Part shown: in pieces, positions 1 through 11,122 of the stretch
Position numbering within the stretch: position 1 is the stretch's first letter
Layout: every line of letters begins with the position of its first letter
Assembly: GCA_011317545.1 (NCBI GenBank)
Contig: WUJK01000006.1
Location: forward strand, 1,612,001 to 1,676,000
Direction: 5' to 3'
From: Coniella vitis
Lineage: Eukaryota > Ascomycota > Sordariomycetes > Diaporthales > Schizoparmaceae
DNA: 64,000 bases
The notes under the pieces: model-generated
What the model was told of the DNA's origin: nothing
The model's database searches: none
Seen by the model: only the letters and a program-made list of their open reading frames with translations
Made by a program: the position numbers and the translations under genes

Positions 1-2
1 GC

Positions 3-419
3 CCTTCGTTCGAGCACGGCGACAGAGGCGTCTCGGCGGAGAACTACGGTAGCAGTGCGACTTGTGACATTGCCGTGCTCCAGGCCCTGAGCAGAAGAAT
101 TCACTTTGGCAAATTTGTTGCAGAGAGCAAATTCCAGAGCGAAAGGGAAAAATACACGGCAATGATCAAAGCTGGAGACACCCAGGGCATTGGCGAAGCA
201 ATTGAGAACAAGGCAGTGGAGAAGCAGGTTCTCGAAAGGTTGAAGCTCAAGGCTCAGACCTATGGCACGGATCCCTCCATCAAGGATGCCGCCGGTGAGG
301 ATCAAAGCAAGATCAACGTGGAGGCCGTGGTTGCTATGTACAAGGACTTCGTGATACCCCTGACGAAAGTGGTGGAGGTAGACTATCTGATGCAGAGACT
401 AGAGCCTGCAGACAAGTGA
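3..419 (+). CDS. ARO7: Chorismate mutase, C-terminal part (5' cut by window edge)
   Basis: Converts chorismate to prephenate, the branch point to phenylalanine and tyrosine, in the cytosol. The reading frame is open from the window edge (first full codon at base 3) and runs to TGA at 417-419, giving about 138 residues. The stretch reading ENYGSSATCDIAVLQALSRR, then HFGKFVAESKF and the C-terminal VVEVDYLMQRLE, is typical of the all-alpha, allosterically regulated AroQ enzymes of fungi (yeast Aro7 about 256 aa), so roughly the C-terminal half is present. The rest of the gene lies upstream of the window. It converges on BCP1 with about 200 bp between the stops. The identification rests on recalled family sequence, not on a search. 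Confidence 0.93.
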   Translation, partial: PSFEHGDRGVSAENYGSSATCDIAVLQALSRRIHFGKFVAESKFQSEREKYTAMIKAGDTQGIGEAIENKAVEKQVLERLKLKAQTYGTDPSIKDAAGEDQSKINVEAVVAMYKDFVIPLTKVVEVDYLMQRLEPADK

Positions 420-623
420 TGGCCCTGCTCATGAGAGCTGGCGTTGGTTTGCCATTTTTAGAAATGAATATTGCCGCCATCCCATGGCGGTTTGTTCATA
501 CCACGGCGGCTCTTTCAAGGCAGAAGGTATGGAATTGGCAGATTCGTGTCCAAAAGCAGGCCTTCTGATCGACGATTCAGCCAAGATTAACCACCGAGAC
601 GAGTGTGATATAAGGTTTACAAT

Positions 624-1611
624 TCATGAGGGGTTCATGTAATCTGCCACAGCCTTGACCGCAGCTGGAAACTTTGCCGCCTCGATCAGGGTCAAGTATC
701 CCATACTCTTGACGCCCATCTCTTGGAACGCCCTCTTACTGTCTGCCACGCTCTCATCGTCCTTGGTAAATGGGTAGCTCCCCGTCGCTATCGCGTGCTT
801 CTGCAATATCTCATCCTCGGGGTGGAAGTAAAACATGGGCGCCTCCTCCTTGGCCTTTTTGCTTTTCCGTGCTCCGTCATCGAGGATCGACTGAACCTCA
901 TTATAGGTCTTGGACACCACCAAGTAATGCGTAAAGTCATAGGGTTCCTTGTCCTCGACGGCTGCCTCAAGCTCATCCACCAACATGCTATACATTGGCG
1001 GGGAAATCTCAGGCGGCATGTTGATAAGTCTCTCGCCCAGCACGAGGCCGACATGGTTCTCCATCAGGACCTTTGGCACCGTCGAGGCCAGCGTCTCGTT
1101 GCTTGACTGGGACGCCTTGGCCGCTAGATAGCTAATGAGGTCTGCCACGGGCTTCTTTTCCCGGTGCTCGCGCAGGTTGAGCGCCGTCAGGAATGCATAC
1201 GCATCGTTGGCCTTGGAGTCGACCTTGACCGTCGAGCCAATTGTGTTTTGTTCCAAAACAATGTCTGTGAGCCCCGACATGTCAAACAATTGGGCGTCCA
1301 CATCAAAGAGCTGCCGCAACAGGCCTTTGACGCCGTGAAAGTCAATTTCCGTATCAAAGTTGAACCATTCAAAGTCCACGTTGACAATGTCAAAGTCCTA
1401 AAAATTAACATGTCAGCGCGACTGCGGAATAGTGACACACAGAAGGAGTGAAATGGGTGGGGCTGCCCGTTGAAGTGACTTTGGGCTGGGGGATGTTCTG
1501 ATGTTTCTTGCGTACCTCGTCGTCTGAACTGCCATCGTGGTCCATCTTGTCGGCAGAGGTCTCGACTGGAGCTGACTGCCCATCGGCCTCTCTTGCGCGC
1601 TTCTTGCCCAT
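624..1611 (-). CDS. BCP1: BCP1 nuclear export / ribosomal protein chaperone (BCCIP family)
   Basis: Two exons: 1516-1611 and 624-1397, joined across a 118-nt intron (1398-1515, GTACGC...TTTTTAG), phase 0, 289 aa. The N-terminus is MGKKRARE followed by an acidic SSDDE segment, which runs straight into DFDIVNVDFEWFNF after splicing; this join is the hallmark of the family. The body (PCNA/p21-interacting BCCIP fold) continues to ADYMNPS. In yeast Bcp1 is an essential nuclear protein needed for Mss4 export and acts as chaperone for ribosomal protein uL14 (Rpl23). The start is the first ATG of the exon with a Lys/Arg-rich tract behind it; an upstream in-frame extension has no other ATG support. 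Length matches the family (about 280-300 aa). Confidence 0.92.
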
Positions 1612-2622
1612 TTTTGTGCTGCTGTATGTGTTGTAATTAATTCGAGAGAGATCGGTTGTTCTGTCACTTGATTTGCTCACAGAGGGTCGCGGTATGGGTG
1701 CATGTGAGCAAGCCTACTATTATGTATTACAGTGAGCGGGTTGTCCAAACTTTTCTTAACCCACGCTGCCAGGCTGCCCCTCGCTAAACCGCTTTCAGCT
1801 GTTGCGATAAGCCGATAAGTTGCGTACAAGACGCTTCTACTTTACTATGTATACATAGTACCAGCACGTACCTCTTCAAGATCAAGAGCAAGGAAGATAC
1901 CTAGTATCCAGGCATACATTAGACGTGTGGCAATTCGAAACCTTGCCATTGCTTGCATAGACTCGACTCTTGTTGAGGTTCTAGAAATTCGATACATGAA
2001 ACCAAGGGCCAACGAGTCAATCATTAAAAATGACGTTCTCGGGCAGAATGATTTGCAATGGGCGACATGTCACCAAGCAAGTAGCTTGGTGGCACCTTCA
2101 GTTGCCAACCTAGGGAGAAAATCCATGTACGAATGGTTAGGACAGTATTGTTGATTGATTGATCAATTCTTGGGTTCGCGCGCGCCCGAGCCTATGACCT
2201 CCGACGCCGAGTCCGATTATCTAGATATGTACGTAGACATGTACCTTCCCAACCCAGGGCCCATTCTGGATGCCTATGTACTCGCTGGATATGCTTGGTT
2301 TCGTATTGAGCTGCTGCCACTTGAATCAACGACTTGCCATTACCTGACGAAAAAGCCGGCTACCTACTGTCAGATCAAACTGTCCAACATGCGCTTATCA
2401 GAACTATTCATGTTAGTCTGCATGTACGCGCTTCGCTAAATCTCGTGAATCTGCAGGGCGCCCGCAGCATCCTAGGAGGCGCTCGACTGCATGAAAGTTT
2501 CTGATCCGGGATAAAGCCCATGACGCGAGTGCTGACTGCGGTTGTTCAAGCAGCTCGACAAGCTGCACAATATTCTGTACGTACTAGTTTATCCATAGTA
2601 CACAAGAGCCGCATCATGACCT
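1612..2622. other. Intergenic stretch, 5' side of BCP1 and 3' side of the Acinus-like gene
   Basis: No convincing gene. Two plus-strand open frames (1927-2154, 2155-2439) overlap nothing recognisable and lack ATG-led, protein-like composition. The stretch holds the 18-bp palindrome at 1843-1860 and a GATCAATC-rich segment near 2155. It should contain the BCP1 promoter. Confidence 0.6.
1843..1860. repeat. Perfect 18-bp palindrome of the TACTATGTA family
   Basis: TACTATGTATACATAGTA reads the same on both strands. It is the longest spacer-free copy of a short palindromic word that recurs through the gene-free parts of the window (see findings). Confidence 0.85.
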
Positions 2623-4551
2623 TTAATAGCCAGGTCGGTAGCGATAGGGGTCCTCACCACGGAAGCGTCCAGGTCCTCGAAATCCTCGATTCCTTGGTGG
2701 TCGCTCCGGCCGTCGGCCTCCATCGAATCGCGAGAATCGATCCTCATCAGTAATGGGTGGACGAGGCGGAGCTCTCTGATCGCTGCGGTGAGAGTCGCCT
2801 GGCATCCCCAGTCGCTCGCGCTGAAGGCGCTCTTCATGCTCCCTTTGTCGATGAGGAGGTCTAATTCCGATGAAAACCTCACGGCCCCTGTTGACAAAGG
2901 AATCCACATTCTCAAAAGTGAAGCGATGGTAGTCCTTGCCTAGGTCAGCTGGAGGTTCCCGTGCATAGAATGAACGCATATTCTGGATACGACTCCTGGC
3001 GATATCTTCGCTCTGAGGCGCATAGAACAGGCTGGGTTGGGCCTGAGTTTGTTGGTTTTGTGGACTGTTGAAACTCTCGAATGCAGCTCTAACTCCCCTG
3101 CCTCGAGGCCCACGAGGCCCACGCGGGGCCGCTTCGATACCTGGATACACCGGACCACTAGTTGCTGGACCTGTCGGGGGTGGCTTAGAGAAAGGTTTGT
3201 TGTCTGAGCCTGCTTCACGGTGAATGGCAGTCACCGTCGCGCCATCCTTCTCATAGATAACCTCCCAACGCTGGCCGCCCCTTGGAGCAGAGGTCTCTCG
3301 CTCGATCCAAGCTTGAACGTCGGTTGAGGGAATGAAATCAACCCATAGTGGTTTTCGATTTCGCTCATTGGGCCAAACTTGGTCATGCAATGCGGCACGC
3401 ACGCGCTGTGCGGCCGCGGTTGTTGCCAGCTGTACAAACGCGTGTGTGCGAATCTGATCCAGAAAGAATTCTTTAATGAGTTCGGGTTCTGGTTCCCCCC
3501 CTGGTGGCGTCAGAAGATCGAGGATATATTGTTCAACCACCTCAGCCTTTAGTGGCCGCATAAGCTCTCGTATGTACAAAGAGTTGGTAGGTGGGTGTTC
3601 GGATGGGAGGGAAGCACTTTCATCGGATCCTGCTTCAAATGTTGTTGCAATGTTGGCATGCGCTGTTTGTGATATCTTGGGTTCGCGGTCATTATGCAAA
3701 GCGTCTTGCTGCTCCGACGTCGTCTGAGCCTGATTTGGTAGCCCTTCCATCGGCATAGAGCTTGCAGGCAAGTCTGAAAGCGTAACGTCGGGCGAGGCAT
3801 CCTGCATCTGGACTTCGACAACGGGGTGCGACGCTCTGAGAGGTTCGTCTATGACCATTGGCTCCGTGATCGCAGAGACCTCCCTCACTGCAATTGGAGC
3901 TTGAGGCTCCGTGGTGGTATCATGCACCACATTTTCTCCCTTGCTCTCAGTGTAGCCAATATCGGATGCCTCGAGCCGTTGCGCAGTACCGTTTGGTGAC
4001 TTTTGATCAGGGCTGCTGGATAAGTCGCCCGTCTCGAAGTCGACAATGTCTTCTTGTTGCTCTGCCTGCCGTTCTTCTTCTTTACGCGCTCGCTTGGCTG
4101 ACGGCGGAGGAGTGGACGAGCGCCTCTTTCGCTTCTGCATCTCGGTGATTGCATCACTGGAAGCCACTGGGGTTGGCAGATCAGACTCAGCGCCAGCCTC
4201 CGGCTGCGGAGTGCTCGTCTCTGCAACGGTAGGCTCTAATGACGTAGACGTTGAGGCTTGCGCCGTAACACTCTCGTTCGTTGTCAGCGTCTCTGCTGCA
4301 ATTGGCGACAATTCTGTCGTGGGATCTGTTGCGATTGTCTCTTTTGGTGTTGTGCTATCGTCATTTGTCTTGTTCGCTTCGTCAACAAGGGCAATGTCAC
4401 CCGCTTCGGGTGCTTGTATCGTTTGAGCAGCGTCGAGGTCGGCTTGGTGTAAGCGTTCAATGAGCTCAGCCTTTAACCCCTTAGTTGGTAGGCCTCTGTT
4501 CGTCAACTCTGCCCTGAGGTCGACCACCTTCAAGCTCGACCAATCCGTCAT
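2623..4551 (-). CDS. Acinus-like SAP-domain RNA-processing protein
   Basis: Single exon, 642 aa from the ATG at 4551; an in-frame start 11 codons upstream (4584) is possible, but MTDWSSLKVVDLRAEL is the usual beginning of these proteins. Residues about 4-38 form a SAP DNA/RNA-binding helix-extension-helix (LKVVDLRAEL, LPTKGLKAELIERL). A long acidic Ser/Thr-rich linker with a basic KRKRRSS...KRARKEEE nuclear signal follows. About residues 320-410 form an RRM-like fold (SLYIRELMRPLK...HAFVQLATTAAAQRV), and about 505-535 (QPSLFYAPQSEDIARSRI) look like the RNPS1-SAP18-binding (RSB) motif of Acinus. The C-terminus is Arg/Gly/Pro-rich. By family this is a nuclear spliceosome/EJC-associated protein (ASAP complex). 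It shares a divergent promoter with the gene starting at 5354. Confidence 0.8.
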   Translation of the reverse strand: MTDWSSLKVVDLRAELTNRGLPTKGLKAELIERLHQADLDAAQTIQAPEAGDIALVDEANKTNDDSTTPKETIATDPTTELSPIAAETLTTNESVTAQASTSTSLEPTVAETSTPQPEAGAESDLPTPVASSDAITEMQKRKRRSSTPPPSAKRARKEEERQAEQQEDIVDFETGDLSSSPDQKSPNGTAQRLEASDIGYTESKGENVVHDTTTEPQAPIAVREVSAITEPMVIDEPLRASHPVVEVQMQDASPDVTLSDLPASSMPMEGLPNQAQTTSEQQDALHNDREPKISQTAHANIATTFEAGSDESASLPSEHPPTNSLYIRELMRPLKAEVVEQYILDLLTPPGGEPEPELIKEFFLDQIRTHAFVQLATTAAAQRVRAALHDQVWPNERNRKPLWVDFIPSTDVQAWIERETSAPRGGQRWEVIYEKDGATVTAIHREAGSDNKPFSKPPPTGPATSGPVYPGIEAAPRGPRGPRGRGVRAAFESFNSPQNQQTQAQPSLFYAPQSEDIARSRIQNMRSFYAREPPADLGKDYHRFTFENVDSFVNRGREVFIGIRPPHRQREHEERLQRERLGMPGDSHRSDQRAPPRPPITDEDRFSRFDGGRRPERPPRNRGFRGPGRFRGEDPYRYRPGY

Positions 4552-5353
4552 TTTGGCAAGGTGCAATGGATGCAGAAAAGGCACAGTCGCATGGTGGTGC
4601 CTAAAGGTGCGGCTGCGAAACAGAAGATGCGACTCGCGCAGTGTCGCTCGTCAAAATGGAAAGATTCGAAAGACCGCCGCAATCACTTGATATGAGATCG
4701 CACGGCCAGTTGTGGAGTAGGAATCGGGAGCGGCCAAGAGCTTGGTCAAGATGCGGCCGAAAAGAAGGCAGATGTTCCTTTGCAAGGCGCGCCTGGCTCG
4801 TCGCGATTCGAGTTCTCAATGCCTGCAAGGAAGTGCAGTGACAGGCTGCATACTGTCTCAGGGCACGGTCCAACTACGCAAAGCTCAAATTGATATCCCT
4901 GCACCCATTTACACTGCCCAATCCGGAAATAGCCCTGCACCCTCCTTCCTCTTGCTTTCTGTGAGTAACAATGCGCCGAGACGTAAGTACTCGTCTTTGA
5001 AATCGTGACCACCTTTCAAAATAGATTTTTACACTATCCGCTTTATCCCGGTGAGCAATCCATCTTCCTCATTGTCATGCCGGACTTTGTCATTGACTAC
5101 AGCAGAGTGACTAGTCGACTACCAGCTTACAAAACGGCCGCATACTCCCTCCAGAGACGGCGACTTCCTCTGAATCCTGCCCTGGATCCTTTAAGTCGAA
5201 CAAGTTCTCCAACAGCGTATCTCAGAAATTGAATTGCAGAGATTCAATTTCAGACACGCTCGCCCAAAGACCGTCTCCCGCCGTTCAGACTATATCATTG
5301 GAAAGTCTTAATTTGCCTTCTTTGTTTTCGCCTCACACGCAGCAATCACCACG
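4552..5353. promoter_or_regulatory. Shared divergent upstream region
   Basis: About 800 bp between the starts of the Acinus-like gene (minus) and the unknown two-exon gene (plus). The right half is pyrimidine-rich with CT tracts, as in fungal leaders. No open frame in it looks protein-like. No specific operator could be assigned. Confidence 0.5.
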
Positions 5354-6824
5354 ATGAATATCCTCAACCGCGTGTTGAAGGGCCGAGTTAGCAAGCAAAC
5401 AAGGGATTCATCCCTTCAGGCTCGCCATACCCAACGCAAATCGCCTCGCCCACGTTTATTGCCTGTATCCAATCCATCTCAGCCTTCGACCAGTGTTTAC
5501 CGTTCATCACGGATACAGCCAGTTGACAAAGTGCGGGTAAAACAAGAGGAAGATGACATAGAATCCCTAGACTCTTGCCTCCATGTTAAATACCTGGCGC
5601 ATGAAAGCCAGGAGTTGGCCGAGGATGACCTGTCACAGCATGAGCGTGCCGTTACCCGAAATAGCAGCCCGTCAGAGGATTGCGCATCCCTCGAAGACGA
5701 CGAACAAACCACTGACAGTGATCCCGATGTCTTTGACTCTTTTGCGCTCCCAGAAGACCTTCAGCTCAGCAGTTTTCAGTACGGTAACTATAGGATTGTT
5801 CCCAGCATAGAGCAAGATGACCACGACCAGCTCCCTCAGCATCTGAGCTCTGAGAGTTTAAGCCATAGAAGAAGTCGCTTGAGGCTCGCGCGGCCCGCCC
5901 ACCAGACCGCCGTTGCTGCTAGCGAGCCCGCCGATGTCGACAATGATGCGGGGCCCAGCATCCAAAATGACCTTGCAGAGGACATCATCATCGTCATTGA
6001 CGAGGCTGATATGCAAGAATATCAGCAGGCCATGCTGCAAACTCCAGGAATGGACAACTGGACAGCTGAGGCGCGGCTACTTCACAAATTGCTTTACCTG
6101 CGAGGCTTGTATCCGTTGATGCCTTCCGACTGGAGGTTGTGGGATCTCCGTGACCACCCTCTGCCAGCGGAACTCTTCATGCGCCCGCATCAAGACCATA
6201 GTGCTCTAGTCAGAGCAGAGAAGAACCAATATCATGGTCAGTGCCCTTGCTTAATGTGGTGAACGCTGTATTGACTAGCCGATTACAGCGACGAAAGCCT
6301 TGCGAGGCCTCTTTGGAACTCACGTCCTGGTTAGAGCATATCGTCAAGGTGGTCAGCACAACAGAATTGCCTCGCTGATTAGCAGGCAAATAAAACAATA
6401 TGTTCGCTGGGCTGAGAGTGATGCGGACATTTTCCACAAACGTGATTATGTCAGTCCTGTCTTCACGATTGTCTATACCAACGTGCATGCGGTTGGCAGC
6501 AGTCGTGCGGTCGTGGACAAATGCCGCGAAAAGGTCGAGTTCTACATATCTGAATGTGCAAAGCGTGGGATCGAGCAGTACCCGCGCCTCATTACCATCT
6601 TTGTCGTGATTCAACATGTTATTCTCATCTTCACGGCTGATACAGAAGACGGCGCCGACAGCGAGCCTTTCGCCCTTGCCGAACTCGACATGTCGAGAAA
6701 GGCCTATTGGCTGAACACGTCGATCGCGATTGCGATTTCTGTTATGTTGGCAAGACGTACTCTAATGGCTCACCGCGACGACTTTCCCGAGCTGGACGTC
6801 GTGGAAGATGATGTGGACCTATGA
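5354..6824 (+). CDS. Conserved-looking protein of unknown function, two exons
   Basis: Exon 1 is 5354-6236 and exon 2 is 6289-6824; the 52-nt intron (GTCAGT...GATTACAG) splits a GCG alanine codon, and the join reads EKNQYH-ATKALRGLFG without a break. Product 472 aa. The N-terminal about 190 residues are low-complexity, first basic (KSPRPRLLP) and then strongly acidic. The C-terminal about 280 residues are folded-looking and well composed: MDNWTAEARLLHKLLYLRGL, then DWRLWDLRDHPLPAELF, TKALRGLFG, IKQYVRWAESDADIFHKR and a hydrophobic ITIFVVIQHVILIFT strand or helix. I do not recognise a named domain. The acidic-tail plus compact C-domain plan and the lack of signal peptide suggest an intracellular, perhaps nuclear, protein; this is inference only. 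Confidence 0.75.
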
Positions 6825-8027
6825 CGTTTGCATTCAGGACGGTTAGTAACCGGGTTGACAAATTGGTGGCATACGGAGGGAAGACTAGTGGCATGTCTCT
6901 GTACATGTATTCTGGATCGGCCGAGTCATGAAGCAAACGGAGCAATGTTGTTGTAAGTTGCATGGTCTTGATACCGTACTTGGCAGCACGCTCCCGTACT
7001 GTCATTTTGGTTCTTAACTTTGAGAAGGGTTTTCCATGGAATGAAGATCATCGACTGTCGATACCATATATCCACACATTCAGTGGGTCTTTTGTCGTGA
7101 TTCATTCCTTGCTGTCTCCCGACTTGTTGGCGGCATTGTCGATACTACATGGTATGTAACAGATTCTCGCAGCAAGAGCTGCAAATGTGATGGAGACCCA
7201 AGCCTCCGGGTGCGGCATGGAATATCTGACCCGCAAAAGCCTGAGGAGGATACAAGTGATCTGTCCGTAGGACAATCCGGGTCCACCTTGAGATGAATGT
7301 GGATTTCTGCCACTGGGCTTTTGACGTTGGTGATGAGGAGAGACCTGCATTTCTTTTTTTTTTTGGAGGGGGAGGGGGGGATAGCCCCATCAAATCAGGG
7401 TGAGGGAATTGTTTGATCCTCATACAGTATCTGCCATGCAGACGTAGGGATGGTGGGATGCCACAAGTGTGGTTAATTGCGCAATGTAGATGTACTATTT
7501 AGATTCGGGAGTGTCCTAAGGCCCGAAGAACATGAGTGGCTCTTGGATGGCACAGGTACGATGTATGTTGTTCATTTGAGAATATGTAAATTGAGTATTC
7601 CTTGACGCACTTTTTTGTGCATTTGCCTCAGCACCCCAGAATACGCGACTATTACGCAATGTACAGTACTTGAAGTACGCCACGATGTCCGCGCTGCACA
7701 GTGTCTGGATAATATACGTGTGCACATAAAAGCTGTCGAATTTCATGTCAAGTGGTTTACGAGCATGATTCTAAAAGGATATTAGGGATACATATTATTG
7801 CTAATTATGCTTGCTTTGGTCACTATACAACGTATAATGGTACGCCTATGGTTGAATTTGAGGCCCAGGCAAAGGAAGGATCAGAAAGGATTGGGCTCGC
7901 GGCCCTTTGACCCCGACATCGGTTGTGTGGGGAAGGAAACAACAGGGACTGAACAGGGCAACGAGGACCCTGAAGTTCTAGACATTATATCAAAACGCTT
8001 TTGAGGTTGTTTATGTACTTCATCCAA

Positions 8028-8048
8028 CTACTATGTACTATATAGTAT
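8028..8048. repeat. TACTATGTA-type palindromic word
   Basis: A run of overlapping TACTATGTAC and TATATAGTA half-sites in gene-free DNA; two further clusters follow at 8426-8436 (GTACATAGTAC) and 8495-8513 (ACTATGTATACATACTAGT). Confidence 0.6.
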
Positions 8049-10158
8049 GGGGTCAATTGCTACAGGAGGTACGGACTGTGGCCATTAAGGATCCATTACA
8101 ACGTACTGTGCACAGTGCTTGCCGTAACAAGTACTTCACATAGAACATAGTTACGATGCAAAGTACATAGTATTGGTATTTGTGGGCTGGGCTCAGCGGG
8201 TGAAAAAACCCCCAGGCTGTTCCTGAACTGATCCCCCACCTTGAGTAGAGATTATCAAGATATGTTCAGACAACGACATTGGTTGATCTTGGGTCCAACG
8301 AGATCCACTGCCCCAGCAGCGGATACCAGAGAGCCAAGATGCTATGAAGTACACAGTAATTTGTACTACTAGTATATGTGAGTATCCTGGTACAAAAGTA
8401 CGTCGTCTATGCGCCGCGCAACGAAGTACATAGTACATGGCATGATAGTAATACTCCATAATGTATTGAAGCTGCGTGGGTGTATAGTACATGCACTATG
8501 TATACATACTAGTATGCAGTAGTTAGTACTTTGTAATAACAGTATGTATATCATAATATGATCGGCCGAGGGCGGGGTCTGTTTCTGAGAAAGGGTCTCT
8601 TTCTCTCAATGGTTCGGTTTCTTCTGTCTTGATACTATGCTCTCCAGTACTTGGCTTTTGACGGGTATTATGCAAGTGTTATTTCTGTGCGTGGGTTCTC
8701 AGGTACCACAGGGCGCTGCGGCGGCGTAGAAGTACATTAATGCTCGTCTGTACCATGTAGCCTCGTTCGTCCCTGGCAACTGGACACACCAAGTACACAG
8801 CACGTCATATAGGCACTTGGGTAGTAGTACTCGCAAATCCGTATGTTGCCGATGCTTCTTTGCTACAAAAGTTGTCGCGGACAAAAGTCCACAGCTCTCG
8901 GACGGACTCACCGGAAATTTGGCGCACATAGTAGTAGACTAGCGACATCCCCCCAAGTTCGCACCGCGTGAACGGCCGAGCAACAGGGGTCCCGGATACC
9001 GGAACAGGCTCGGCTAGTACGCGAGGGTCGTTGTCTTTACTGGTGCTGATGATGGTGCTGCTGTGGTGGTGTAGTATTACTATACAACGGCTTTGATGAT
9101 TGAGCTTGGCATTCAAAAAGGGATGCATCTGCATTTTCGGCCGCGGCCGATCATGGGATGATTGATAAGACGGTGGCGTGCAAGTTGCGCAGCTAGTATT
9201 CACACTATTTCTTTTGGTTTTTAGCATAAGCTCGTATAGTCCAATTGTACCCGCTTGCATACCCTTTTTTTGCTTCTAACACAGTGTCCTGGACGCCAGA
9301 CACGCAGGACATCATCAGCATGCATGCGGGACCCACAAGGGATGCAAAGAGCCAGCAACAAAAACGCTTTTTCCTGACAAGCAGGGACTCCCCAGATTCT
9401 GGTTTATTTGCAATGGCCTGCTGCTGATTGGTCCGCTCTCATTGCTGGCGTTCGTTTGCCGGATGGTGGTGGGCCAGCCACTTGAGGCTGTCGTTGCTGG
9501 ATGCTGCAAAGGGGCGAGGGGAAGAGTGTTGTCGCTGGCGGTAGCTTTAGTAAGAGAAAAGCCAAGGGAAGCTACGGTCTGACAAGAAGCCACAGAGGCA
9601 ACCACCAGACAACCCGGGGGCACTAGTAGGCGTGGAAGGAGGAGTGCCGAGAGAGGCAAGAAAGCATCGACCACGCTGACGTGACCTTGTGCTTGACGCG
9701 GCTGCTGCTGCTGCCGCTTGTAGCATGTGCTTGCTGCTTGTTTCCTTCTTCTGAACCCCCACTGCTGCTACCTCGCATACATTCACTCGTCCCATTCCCT
9801 TTCCCAGCCTTCCAGCAGTTTCGTCCGAGCCACACCTTTGAGCGCACCGAAACCCCAACACGCACGCACACACCAAAGGCTGGCAGGAGGCCCATGCTGC
9901 TGCAGCGGACCGTCACCCGCGGCAATTCCGAGGGCCTACTGTAGGTTGCTCTGTACAACGTTGGCCCCGGGGCGCTTCCTCGTGGCAGATTTCGGCGTGA
10001 GGGTTGCGCTTCATTGCCGCCCATAGCCCAGCACGCTTCAGATCGCCCAGTCCTCGATCCCTTAAAGTCACTGCCCACCCTGGCCCAGCCAGGGGTCAAT
10101 CCAGCAAAGGCCACCCTACCAGTATACCATTGTACTGTACTATGGTCTGTAGTTCCAT

Positions 10159-10213
10159 CCAGCCAGCCAACCAGCCAGCCAACCAGCCAGCCAACCAGCC
10201 AACCAACCAGCGA
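10159..10213. repeat. Short tandem repeat, 12-bp unit CCAGCCAGCCAA
   Basis: About three full copies of CCAGCCAGCCAA followed by degenerate CCAACC units, 55 bp in total, about 0.9 kb upstream of the GATA factor start codon and probably in its promoter or untranslated leader. Confidence 0.85.
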
Positions 10214-11122
10214 GCTACCACCCCACTCGGTGAGCCTCCTTCCTGCGCCTCGTCCCAGCCGGTTCTTCTCCTCCAAAACTCAGCTGCATACCTTTTCGCG
10301 ACGACGATTCGCCGGCTCCCATCCAGCCAAAATTTACTTGCTGTCGACGTACATACGTAGACCACACCGACTTGACGGCTTGGTCCTTGAACGCCGCCAC
10401 CATTTGTGCTCTGGGGGCCCACCCGTCAATTATCACATCGGTCATTGTTCCCGTCAAATGTTGGTGGCCCTGTCTGTTGCCTTTTCGTCCCAAGATCGCA
10501 CCAGCCCCTTCACGGGCCTCGCCCACTGTCGAGCAACGAACTGCCACGCAAGCACGCCCTCGGATACTCGCCCATACGCCCATATACACAGTTTGTTGGT
10601 CTAGGTCCGTTCCTCGATCTAGTCGCCCACCAATATCCTGGCACCAAGCCCTTCTCGTGACCACATTGCCCACATCCACCCGGAGCTTTGGGTGCAGCAT
10701 TTTACACCTCGTTTACTGTACCCGACTGGCTGTCAGGAGCAGGAACGTGGACCGTCTTTTAATCAACATTACCGCCCACTTTGGAATCCTCCTGGCATTG
10801 GCTCGAACCATTTGTGTAGCACGAGATCGGTCGGACCGATGTCCTGGCGAAGCTGACAAGACGAGTCTTGTGCAACACCGGTGAGAACCACTCACTACCT
10901 TTGTCTCTCTCGAAACCTTGGCCAAAAACAAACCTCGACGCACACACCAATACACTCCTTTTCTTCTTCTTCTTGCTTCTTCAATCTTCTCCACCGGCCC
11001 TCCTGTTCAGGGGCTCGAGGCTGACGATTCGGCGCCGCCCGCTGCCTAGTCGTAACAACGGTGGAAAAGGGAGGGTTACAACGGCCCAGATTATCGCGGA
11101 TCAAGGTCTGGTTCCATTCGCC

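Larger units (their letters stand above)
6825..11122. other. Long gene-free stretch and leader of the GATA factor gene
   Basis: About 4.3 kb with no gene I can support. Between 7,000 and 9,700 open frames are short, lack splice-compatible neighbours and have biased composition. It contains a T13/G-rich tract near 7351-7380, and a cluster of TACTATGTA-type palindromes (8028-8048, 8426-8436, 8495-8513). From about 9,680 the plus strand becomes C/T-rich with GCTGCTGCTG and a 12-bp tandem repeat at 10159-10213; this part probably is promoter plus 5' leader of the GATA factor. Confidence 0.55.

Noticed and set aside
7345..7385. Retroelement end marked by T/G-rich tract
   Set aside because: No coding remnants, terminal repeats or target-site duplication seen nearby.
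9623..10604. Long open frames over the CCAGCC repeat (both strands)
   Set aside because: Open only because the repeat lacks stop codons; predicted proteins are repeat translations (QPTSQPTS, GWLVGWLV) with no folded part.
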